Positions 21,116 through 30,080 of a DNA stretch of 44,235 nucleotides are shown here, in pieces. Made by a program: the position numbers and the translations under genes. The DNA comes from Dissophora ornata (lineage: Eukaryota; Mortierellomycota; Mortierellomycetes; Mortierellales; Mortierellaceae): NCBI GenBank assembly GCA_025201705.1, contig MU616765.1, forward strand, positions 1-44,235. The letters are read 5' to 3'. Every line of letters starts with the position of its first letter. The stretch's first letter is position 1. Under the pieces are notes generated by a model. It was not told where the DNA came from. It saw only the letters and a list, made by a program, of their open reading frames with translations, and ran no database searches.

Positions 21116-21123
21116 TATAAAAA
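21116..21123 (+). promoter_or_regulatory. TATA box of TA copy 2
   Basis: TATAAAAA lies 175 bp before the ATG, preceded by TTTTCTTGGTTTGTGCGA, which recurs before TA4 as TTTTCTTGGTGTGTCTGA. This is a conserved core promoter. Confidence 0.6.
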
Positions 21124-21290
21124 CATGCCGCCCTTCCACTTTTCACTTCTCCTCTTCATTCATCCTTGCCATCTTTCAGCCATTCGCCTCTCGCAACCCC
21201 ACTCACATACATACTCACCTTCGCACACACACAGATACAAGTCAACCTTCCTCAGCATCTACCACTTCCTCCCTTTGCTCACCAAACAAA

Positions 21291-22014
21291 ATGGCAGCTC
21301 ATAACTTCCCCAGGTACGCTTTAGTGCTGTTTCTCAAGTGGATGTCAAGTTGAATCGCAACACCCATGCGCCCCAATGCTCGTTTTCAAAGAACTTCAGG
21401 GCATCGTACTCTAAACATCGTCAACTTCAAATCGCAACACCTCCGAGAAAGAAAATCGAAGATAAAACCCGCACCACCTCCTAACGAATCTATAACAACC
21501 TGTCCTTTCAAATAATGCTTAATGTCCCGCAAGTGCCGACAACTCTTCCCACACTGCTACTCAAGGCACCTCGCTCGCGTCGCAGTCCGGTCGAGCTGAT
21601 TTGCCGGTGCCACCTCGTGCTCCATTGACGGTCCAAGACCAGGTCGAATTCTTCGGTATCGAGATGCCCGAGACCATTTCACAGCCGGAGATTTCACAGC
21701 CGGAGACACAGGCCCCGCCTGCTCCCATCGACGGCCAAGGAGGTCGAGGAGATCCTCGGGAGTATGGAGTGACACCTCCTCGAGCTGCGGCGCTGTCTGC
21801 TGCTGCCACCTTCGTTATCGGGGTCGCCGCCGAGATGATTTCACAGTCCGAGACACGAGCCCCGCCTGCGCCCATCGAGAGCCAAGAAGGCCGAGGATAT
21901 CCTTGGGAGCATGCAATGACACCTTCTCCTCGAGTCAAAATGCTGTCTACCGTCGCCACCTTCCTGAGTCTCTGCCTGTACCTTGCCTACCGTGTCTATG
22001 TCTCAGATCACTGA
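21291..22014 (+). CDS. TA family copy 2: small Pro-rich protein with C-terminal membrane anchor
   Basis: Model: exons 21291-21313 and 21534-22014, 167 residues. I do not recognise the family. Exon 1 (MAAHNFP plus two bases) is followed by a 220-bp intron, GTACGC...CCCGCAAG, with CTTAAT as a likely branch point. The protein has a Ser/Gln-rich start, PVPPRAPLTVQDQVEF, then two modules of the type ISQxETxAPPAPI...GRGxPxE...TPSPR. The second module ends in MLSTVATFLSLCLYLAYRVY, followed by VSDH: a hydrophobic segment of about 20 residues at the extreme C-terminus, as in tail-anchored proteins. The first module ends in a weaker hydrophobic stretch (AAALSAAATFVIGVAA). The TATA box, pyrimidine-rich leader and splice sites support this strand, although a 132-residue antisense frame is also open. 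Confidence 0.65.
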
Positions 22015-22084
22015 ACGCGATTCTGTGGACAAACACGTCCTGTTTTTTCCGTTTTAGTTTTCACAGCAGAATTTTGGCCCTGTA

Positions 22085-22190
22085 GTGTAACGGAGGTATT
22101 AAATTTTGAGATAGTTGTTCCATGCAACGTATGGATGTGGGTGCTTTGCGCTCATATAACTATGTAGACAAGAGACAGACGGAGGGGACA
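22085..22190 (+). repeat. 3'-flank module, copy 3 of 5 (after TA2)
   Basis: Carries GTATTAAAT, GTTGTTCCATG, TATGGATGTGGGTGCT, CTCATATAACTATGTAGACA and AGAGACAGACGGAGGGG, shared with the other four copies. Its inner part is shortened. Confidence 0.6.
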
Positions 22191-22204
22191 TGCACCATTC
22201 TCGA

Positions 22205-23190
22205 CATGAGATTCAGTTCTTGGACTGATGGTTGAGGCCGCTTGCATCTTCTGTCGTTCGTTTTGAATCTCTTCGAGCCTAACCTTGGTGTCGAGTTGCA
22301 AGCGCTTCATGTGGATATGCCTCTGGCTGGCTCCGATGCCTGGCTCTTTGTTCCTGCGGCTGAGGTCGCCTTTCGAGATTCTCCTCCTCCTCTTCCTCGT
22401 CATCCTCTTCTCTCCCTTGCCTTTCGTCCTGGTCACCATTCTCGATTAAGAACGAGGTATTCCGTGGGTCAGCAAGCCCTGCTGATGCGCTTTACTCAAT
22501 GCCCCTTGAATACTTCCGTGGCGTAGCTTCGCCGATGCTGCTGAGTTCGGACTCGTGTGTTTTTGATTTGTCTTGCATCGATGAGAACCCCTCCGAAGGC
22601 AGCGTTGAAGTCGTTCGCAATATCTTTGTAGATTTTGGTCTTCAATGTGCACGGACCTGTGTCGTTCCTTCCCCTTTGAAGTGCCAAATAATCTGGACGC
22701 GACGTGATCCAGGCCATTTCTTTGGGGGAGAAGCTGGCCTTATTGGTTAGACGGTGCAGAAGATTTGACAGTAATAGGCTCGACACTTCCTTTCAAAGGT
22801 GAAGAAGCGAGGACAGGGGGGCTTTCAAGCGACTGGAATTGGGTCGTGAGTGGTGATTCAGGTGTAGCGCTGTTGCCCTGTCAAGTCAACAGGGAAACTC
22901 TAAGCGTTAATACTCGGTGCAAAGACGAGAACTTTGTTTGAATAAAATATTATGCTTTCGACGCCTTTTGTTGCTAGCCATGCTGCTCATGGTGTTGCGG
23001 TTGCGGTTGATTTTGTGAAGATGGTTGCCAACCGCGCCATTCCGGATAGCCTCCGAGGTTGGATGGGCCTCCAATAGGTATTGCATGCCTGGGACGTATC
23101 TTGGCGGGGCAATCAGTATTGGTATCGTCTTTAAATAGAGAGTTTGCCAGCAGACCAGAGGGTTGAGGGGAGACAGACTGGGCCAGCTCC
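22205..23190 (-). pseudogene. Myb/SANT-like gene copy 2, broken
   Basis: On the minus strand the exon-1 counterpart reads ELAQSVSPQPSGLLANSLFK, then PAKIRPRHAIPIGGPSN, but its first codons are lost at a poly-A run (T11 on plus, 23191-23201). It has a TAG where Myb1 has CAG, and the donor GT is changed to GC. Exon 2 keeps pieces of the DNA-binding region (AWITSRPDYLALQRGRNDTG, TKIYKDIANDFN) and of the acidic and coiled-coil parts, with stops, frame changes and a large internal deletion. It shows residues of LFKDDTNTD that Myb1 lacks, so Myb2 and Myb3 derive from a longer version. Confidence 0.65.
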
Positions 23191-23343
23191 TTTTTTTTTT
23201 TGAATGTAAAGTTTAATCCGAATAGTGGAAGTCTGCGCAGCCTGCCAAGTAGATTGTACTGTAGTCTGTGCCCAATCTTTCGTCGCTGTGCGGGCTCAAT
23301 CTACAACTGAATTCTACAACTGAATACTCTTTGTTGCGTACGA

Positions 23344-23350
23344 TATAAAA
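23344..23350 (+). promoter_or_regulatory. TATA box of TA copy 3
   Basis: TATAAAA lies 166 bp before the ATG in the same GATATAAAA context as TA2. Confidence 0.6.
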
Positions 23351-23509
23351 CTAGCCTTCCTTTCAGTCTTCAACTTCTTTTCCTCATGCATTCTTGCCTT
23401 CTTCCAGCTGTTCGCCGCTCTCACATACAGTCTCACTCTCACATTCGCACAAATACGAGCCAACTTCCCCTCAGCATCCTCCACTTCCTCCCTTTGCTCA
23501 CCAAGCAAA

Positions 23510-24218
23510 ATGGTAGCACATTACTTCCCCAGGTACGCTTTAATGCTGTCTCTCAAGTGGAGGTCAAATTGAATCGCAACACCCATGTGCCTCAATGTTC
23601 GTTTTCAAAAAACTTCAGGGCGCCGTATTCTAAACATCGCCAACTTCAAATCGCAACACCTCCGAGAAAGAAAATCGAAGATAAAACCCGCACCACCTCC
23701 TAACGAATCTATAACACCTTGTCCTTTCAAATAATGCTTAAAGTCCCGCAAGTACCGACAACTCTGCCCACATTGTTGCCCAAGGCACCTCGCTCGCGTC
23801 GCAGTCCGGTCGCGCTGATTTGCCGGTGCCACCTCGTGCTCCATCGACGGTCCGAGACCAGATCGAATTCCTCGATATCGAGATGGCTGAGATCACTTCA
23901 CAGCCGGAGACACGGGCCCCGCCTGCTCCTATCGACAGCCAAGGAGCTCGAGGAAATTCTCGGGAGTATGGAGTGACACCTTCTCCTCGAGCTGCAGCGC
24001 TGTCAGCTGTCGCCACCTTCCTCGCTATCGAGATCGCCGAGATTTCACAGTCCGAGACACGAACCCCGCCTGTTCCCATCGAGAGCCAAGAAGGCCGAGG
24101 ATATCCTTGGGAGCATGCAATGACACCTTCTCCTCGAGTCACAATGCTGTCTACCGTCGCCACCTTCCTGAGTCTCTGCCTATACCTTGCCATCCGCGCC
24201 TTTGTCTCAGATCACTAA
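23510..24218 (+). CDS. TA family copy 3: small Pro-rich protein with C-terminal membrane anchor
   Basis: Model: exons 23510-23532 and 23753-24218, 162 residues. Exon 1 encodes MVAHYFP plus two bases; the intron is again 220 bp and the junction phase 2. Two modules are present, spaced exactly 147 bp as in copy 2, so the internal duplication came before the split of these copies. The first hydrophobic stretch (ALSAVATFLAIEIAEI) is interrupted by Glu, while the last one (LSTVATFLSLCLYLAIRAFV) is a good membrane anchor followed by SDH. Function unknown; insertion into the endoplasmic reticulum or mitochondrial outer membrane is inferred from the tail anchor only. Confidence 0.65.
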
Positions 24219-24346
24219 ACGCGACTCTGTGGATAAACGCGTCACAATAATCACTGTTTTTTGGTTATGGGTTTTCGGTTTATGGGCACAGCTCCGTGAA
24301 AATGCTTTTTTAGTATTTTGTATTTTTGTAGAAAATTTTATGGCGT

Positions 24347-24440
24347 AACGTCGCTATTAAATGCAGAAATGGTTGATCCATGAAAATACCTTTGCTAGCC
24401 ATGAGAGAGTATGGATGTGAGAGACAGACGGAGGGTAGAC
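24347..24440 (+). repeat. 3'-flank module, copy 4 of 5 (after TA3)
   Basis: TATTAAATGCAGAAATGGTT, then CCATGAAAATACCTTTGCTA and GCCATGAGAGAGTATGGATG match the other modules, especially the one after TA4. The rest of the gap up to Myb3 (24441-24860) holds no gene and repeats pieces of 18846-19200. Confidence 0.6.
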
Positions 24441-24859
24441 ACAGAGCAGGGCAGGGAGCATATCTTTGTCAGAGGCTGATTGAAGCCAAGAGGAACACAT
24501 CGTACTCAAATCTTTGTCAGCCTGCCTCTTACCCATGGCCGACTGGGCTTTGGGTAGGCAACAACGACTTTTGCCAGAAGCAAAAGATAATATAAGACGC
24601 ACCTGCGGCAAGACTCAGCGCACACCTGAGTCGCGCATGTAGTCTTCTCAACAGAGTTTCACCTGCTTTGCGCGACCACGATTGCAAGTCAAGTGTGGCG
24701 CGTTGCAGCCTTCCTATGCGAATTCTAAGATAGCTTATCTGATGAGGGAGGGATGCATTCATTAAGGAGTGAGATGAGGAAGGGAAAAAAATGTGTCAGG
24801 CCAGCACGCATGCAACATGGCAGGTAGACCGACATGCCCGAGGAATAAGATTGAAAAGC

Positions 24860-26066
24860 ACCCTGCCCCTGGATCCTCAATCATTCATTTCGAATCTCTT
24901 CAATCGTTCCTTCAGTCATTTCGAGTTGCAAGCGCTTCATGTCTTCCTCTGCTTTCAGCTCCTCCTTCCTGATTGTCATTGCCTTGTTTGCCTATTTGTG
25001 CCATGCGCTCTTTTGCTGCGACTCCAATTCCAGCTTTTTAAGGGGACGCGATGTCCGCTTCATCTTCATAACTCATTCGTTTTGTCTCTGGTCCCGGCTC
25101 TAGACTTGAAGTCGTTGTATTGTTGGTGTCCTGGAGACTATCGAGCGGCCGAGTAGGTCTCTTAGATGTATTCGTAGATACTGGCTGTCGATGCCGCTGA
25201 TGTTGTTGCGCTGGAAATGCCTTTGGCTAGCTCCGATGCCCGGTTCTTTGCTCCCGCGGCCGAGGTTCCCTTACGAAAGGCACATACTCCGCTTCGTCTT
25301 AATCTTCCTCTTCCTCCTCCTTCACTCTCCCTGATTCAACAACCTCGTCAACCTCTTCTCCCCCTTACCCTTCGTCCTGGTTACCATCCTCAATTAAGAA
25401 CAGGGTGTTCCAAGTGTCATATTGGTCAGCAAGCTCTGCTGTTGTGCCGATGCTGCTGAGTTCGGACTGATGTGTTTTGGTTTTGTCCTGCATCTGCGAG
25501 AACCCCTTTGATTCGCGTGGACCTGTGTCGTTCATTCCCCTTTGAAGTGCCAAATAGGCTGGATGCAACGTGATCCAGGCCGTTTCTTTGCGGGAGAAGC
25601 TGGCCTTATTGGTTAGACGGTGCAGAAGACTTGATAGTAATAGGCTCGACACTTCCTTTCAAAGGTGAAGAAGCGAGGACAGGGGGGCTTTCGGGCGACT
25701 GGAATTTGGCGATTCAGGCTGTTCTGTCAAGTCAACAGGGAAACTGCAAGCCATTAATACTCGGTCCAAACACGAGAATAAAATATGGGTACCCATAAAA
25801 TAATATTCTTTCGATACTTTTTGGTGCTTGACCATGCTGCTCATGGTGTTGCGGCCGCGGTTGTTTTGTAAAGATGGTTGCCAATCACGCCATTCCGGAT
25901 AGACTCTGAGGTTGGATGGGCCTCCAATAGGTATTGCATGCCTGGGGTGTATCTTGGCAGGGCTATCAGTATTGGTGTCCTCTTTAAATAGAGAGTTTGC
26001 CAGCATACCAGAGGGTCGAGGGGAGACAGACTGAGGCAGCTCTTGTAAACGACCAGGGCTCCTCAT
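24860..26066 (-). pseudogene. Myb/SANT-like gene copy 3, broken
   Basis: Exon 1 is intact on the minus strand from ATG 26066: MRSPGRLQELPQSVSPRPSG, then NSLFKEDTNTDSPAKIHPRH, reaching the same donor position (GTATCG). Exon 2 has lost several codons just after the acceptor, which shifts the frame. It has stops, a truncated DNA-binding region (AWITLHPAYLALQRGMNDTG without the TKIYKDIAND half) and a shortened acidic tract. The C-terminal coiled-coil part can be followed down to about 24870. It could still make a short protein from exon 1, but the family architecture is gone. Confidence 0.65.
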
Positions 26067-26256
26067 GTATGCAAGGGCAAGTCAGGTGAATGAATGTGAT
26101 ACGGGCACAATGTGTGGCCGAGGATGAGTGTGTTCAGTTTTTCTCCAAATGGATGCACACAGCCTAATGTTTATTGTTGACCTCCCCCCAGGTTGGGCAG
26201 ATTAATTTCGCCTTCACCCGACGCTCAATCTACAAAGATTTTCTTGGTGTGTCTGA

Positions 26257-26263
26257 TATATAA
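26257..26263 (+). promoter_or_regulatory. TATA box of TA copy 4
   Basis: TATATAA lies 174 bp before the ATG, preceded by TTTTCTTGGTGTGTCTGA as in TA2. Confidence 0.6.
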
Positions 26264-26430
26264 CCTGCCTTCCTTTCACTTCAACTTCTCTTTATTCATC
26301 CTTGCCTTCTTTCAGCCACTCACCACTCGCAACCCCACTCATATACAACACACTCACCTTCACACACACACAAATACGAGCTAACCTTCCCTCAGCATTT
26401 ACCACTTCCTCCCTTTGCTCACCAAACAAA

Positions 26431-26992
26431 ATGGCAGCTCATAACTTCCCCAGGTACGCTTTAACGCTGTCTCTCAAGTGGAGGTCAAATTGAATCGCAA
26501 CACCCATGTGCCCCAATGTTTGTTTTCAAAGGACTTCAGGGCGCCGTATTCTAAACATCGCCAACTTCAAATCGCAACACCACCGAGAAAGAAAATCGAA
26601 GACAAAACCCGCACCACCTTCTAACGAATCTAAGACACCTTGCCCTTTCAAATAATGCTTAATGTCCCGCAAGTGCCGACAACTCTTCCCACACTGCTGC
26701 TCAAGGCACCTCGCTCGCGTCGCAGTCTGGTCGAGCTGATTTGCCGGTGCCACCTCGTGCTCCATTGACGGTCCAAGAACAAGTCGAATTCCTCGTTATT
26801 GAGATGACCGAGATCATTTCACAGTCCGAGACACGAGTCCTGCCTGCTCCCATCGACAGCCAAGAAGGCCGAGGATATCCTTGGGAGTATGTGGTGACAC
26901 CTTCCCCTCGAGCCACAATGCTGTCTACCGTCGCTACCTTCCTCAGCCTCTGCCTGTACCTTGCCATCCGTGCCTATGTCTCAGATCACTGA
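26431..26992 (+). CDS. TA family copy 4: one-module form with C-terminal membrane anchor
   Basis: Model: exons 26431-26453 and 26674-26992, 113 residues. Exon 1 encodes the same MAAHNFP as copy 2, and the 220-bp intron and phase are unchanged. Only one module is present (MTEIISQSETRVLPAPIDSQ then EGRGYPWE), so the protein is about 50 residues shorter. The C-terminal anchor LSTVATFLSLCLYLAIRAYV plus SDH is kept, showing this part is under the strongest constraint or the most recently homogenised. This is the last unit of the array. Confidence 0.65.
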
Positions 26993-27104
26993 ACGCGACT
27001 CTGTGGACAAACGCGTCACAGAAATCCCTGTTTTTTAGTTATAGTTTTCGTTTTTGGTTTTAGTATTTTGTAGAAAACTTCATGAATCTTGGCCTGTGTA
27101 GTAT

Positions 27105-27200
27105 AACATCGGTATTAAATTTAGAGATGGTTGTTCCGTGAAAATGCCTTTGCTAGCCATGAGAGAGTATGGATGTGAGAGACAGACGGAGAGCAGACAC
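27105..27200 (+). repeat. 3'-flank module, copy 5 of 5 (after TA4)
   Basis: CGGTATTAAATT, then GAAAATGCCTTTGCTAGCCA and GAGAGAGTATGGATGTGAGA, AGACAGACGGAG; nearly identical to the module after TA3. Confidence 0.65.
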
Positions 27201-27932
27201 CGAGCAGGGCAGCTTGTAGTAAAGGCAAGGATTGAGGAGGCACGTGACGGTTAATTCGGGGGAAGCTGGGGTATCGGGCAAGGATCTCTTAAGTCGGCGC
27301 GTGGCCAGCGTAAGCAAAAAGGACGGCATGGAGGACGTAGTCGGAGAAGAACAGAGACAAGAAGAGGAATTAGTAGACGCAGGCCCAATAAAGTGGGGCG
27401 GGTGTCATAAAAGCAGGGGAAAGGTGAGTTTGTTCAAGGCAAGATAAACTACTGGTTACTTGTTTGACAATTGACAATTTGACATGCCCTTCTCATGCCA
27501 CGTGACTGATGAAAGACTGAGTTTCTGGTCGTACCCTTAATAAAGCAGTTTTCCTCCAACAATAAAAAGAAGACTGGGCGCGCAGGTTTTCTTTTCTTCA
27601 AACCACTGCATGAAGTAGAACACGATGGTCTATTTTTCCATGATCATTCGATATTGGATATCATTGCAAAGAACTGAACGAGCACTGAGCACGCCCATTG
27701 ATAGACGTCTTGTTGTTCCATAACAAGCTCTGCCTCTGGCGTTGAATGGGAGCACAGCATCCCCGCTCGCTCAATATTTTCTTCTAAAAAATATTTTTTC
27801 AAAAAAAAAAAAAAAAAAAAATTGAATTCAATCTAATCGTAAACAGTGTCCAGATGGTGGATCTGATTCGATGATCACTGGACACAACAAGACACACAAG
27901 TTTTGGATGAGGCAATTCCCTGAGAGAATCAA
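27201..27932. other. Gap without a supportable gene
   Basis: A 71-residue frame (27232-27447) has no recognisable features. A run of 21 A lies at 27801-27821. The sequence marks the right border of the duplicated array; nothing in it resembles the modules to its left. Confidence 0.5.
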
Positions 27933-29854
27933 CTAGGCTACGAGGACTTTATTGTTTTCGGAAAGGCGACGATGGTTCTCCGCCTTTGGTTCAGTTTTCT
28001 TAAGCTGTCGAAGGAGTGCCGGGTTGACTCGGATCAATCCTTGAGGACCACCTGTTCGCAACAACGCGCCCTGCTGTACAAGTCGCTCTATCCTCTGTAC
28101 GGCCCATTGCTTCGTTTCTGCTGGTCGATCCTTTGCCCTCTCCGCCACTGTGCCAAAATTTAAAAACAACGCCAATAGTGTCGCCTCTTTCCGTCCACAT
28201 CCTGCGGACGCACTCGATCCTCCTCTACTCTCTCCTCTAGACTGGAGCCGCTGATCCGATTGCTCTGAGGACTCATCCAGCTCTGCACCGGGCAAAAATT
28301 CGAGCCACTCGTAGACGCCTAAAAAGCACTCTAGATCCTGAATCTTGTCCAGTTTCCTTGATAGATCAGAATCCTGCATCAACCGCAACTCGTCAGGACG
28401 ACATCCAAATGTCTCCGCTGCAATCCTTCTGGTTTGTTGATTGTTCAGGATTGCCGCACTAGAGCGTACACCAGGTAATGCAACGCGCCGTCCAAGAACC
28501 GCGGGTTCTTTGAATGTGAAAGGCGCCGTATCGGTCCTGTCAGCGATGAGCTCTTGATTTTCGATCAGAAGTTTGACTAGCGCCAGCGCTTGGGCATCTC
28601 GATCGACACTGTTGATATCGGAGCTCATAAAAGGTCCTTTCAAAAGATGTTGTAAAGATCGCACAGGGAGTAGCTAACGCAAGATAGAAAAATAAAGAAA
28701 TTACAAGAGTCCCTGTTAAGTAATTGCAAAAACACTTCAGTTACCATTGTAAATCAGATTTCCTGCCTGAATACTTACTGTTCCTCGCGGTACACTCGTC
28801 AACAAGAAATCCCTGGCCCCGATCGCCATCTTTCGTGGATCTGTCAATAATGACTGATATCCAGGCTTGAACTTTCCTTCCCGAATATTATCGTACATCG
28901 CCAATGTTGCAAACGCGTCCTGGCCGATACATCTGATCAACTCTCGCGATAACTCAACGCTTCCATGTGATTCCCAGTCCCACCTCCGTGGGTCGATCAA
29001 TTGCCCGTCCTGTGCTCGTTTCGATACATGGCCGTCTGACTTCATTCTACCGGGTATATAGACGTCGTGTAGATCTCCAAACACATCGTGCAGCATCCCG
29101 ACATTCGTCGATCCCACGCCCATAACCTTGGCCATCCAGTGGATATCCAGGACGTTCTTGCAGTTGATCCTATATTGGTCCTTGATTCGTGATGTGTCTT
29201 CATAGGCTCCAAATCCAATCTTGGCGTATGATGAGGACTCCAGAAACGTTTTCAACAGAGGCGGGATTAATTCGGGGTTGCGTCCGCCATTTGTGATATT
29301 ATAAGTAGGGATGATGAGGGATAGATGTTCGTTGGCGATCTGGATATAGTGAATGAGTCCTGTAGACGAGCAAGCCAATACATTGACGGCGAGAGGTCGC
29401 GGCTCGATGTTGAAGTCGGACATAAATAACAGGATATTGAGAGAGTGTTGCGCTACAGAGAATGAGAGTGAAACGGCAGGCAGGAGCGGTTAGGTGCTTG
29501 GATAGCGCATAGAGTCATGGATACGTAAACCTTACTACTCCTTTTGCCTGTACCTTGTTCACTGGTTGCGGGTATGAAGACCGGCGGCTTGATCTGCAAC
29601 ATTGGGATATCAGCATTGCGCAGGAGGATGACGGCTGTGTGGGGCGCGTTCTTGGTGCTGCGCTTTGCAAAGAACGGGTTTTTGGGATCGGGCTTGATCT
29701 TTGTCCAGTTCCAGGCATGACGAACTGTCATGGACCGAGGGTCTGATTTGGCTCTGCATGCCAACTGCTCTCGAGGTTGGTGGCAACAAGACTGAATCCG
29801 CGGGCTCCGTGCCTTGGAAAGCAATTGTGCGGGGCGAATGCTTCTCTTCCACAT
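27933..29854 (-). CDS. DEDD-type 3'-5' exonuclease-like protein (RNase H fold)
   Basis: Model on the minus strand: exons 29854-29536, 29452-28779 and 28673-27933, 577 residues. Introns of 83 and 105 bp (donors GTAAGG and GTAAGT) keep frame. The basic N-terminus MWKRSIRPAQLLSKARSPRI could target mitochondria. Residues about 112-300 resemble the WRN/Rrp6-type exonuclease fold: a beta region with MSDFNIEP (D119, E123), KIGFGAYEDTSRI (D192) and ELSRELIRCIGQDAFATL (D285). Such enzymes trim RNA or DNA from the 3' end. Motif I is D-x3-E rather than D-x-E, and the Tyr four residues before the last Asp is Cys281, so activity is doubtful. The C-terminal third (247 residues) is helical with no domain I can name. 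Head to head with ARP6, 226 bp apart. Confidence 0.75.
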
Positions 29855-30080
29855 AAGCGTCCCTAAATGACCTCTGCAGTAAGTGTCGTTGGTGATGGGT
29901 CCGACCGATTGACGGGCTCAGGAATGAAAGCGAGGGTTGGGAGAGGCAGGGGGAGGGAGACAGGGTCTTTTCGAAGGTGGTCAATACACACGCTCTGTGT
30001 GGCTTGTTGTACGGTTGTTGTTGCATTTCGCAATGCAACACGCGCTTTACCTTGACACCATTCACCAATTCACCTCCAAC
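29855..30080. promoter_or_regulatory. Divergent promoter region, exonuclease-like gene / ARP6
   Basis: The 226 bp between two ATGs on opposite strands must hold both promoters. A CACCAATTCACC string lies just before the ARP6 start; no clear TATA box is seen in either direction. Confidence 0.5.

Noticed and set aside
27232..27447. 71-codon frame after the TA array
   Set aside because: No homologous features, no promoter and no conservation with the cassettes.
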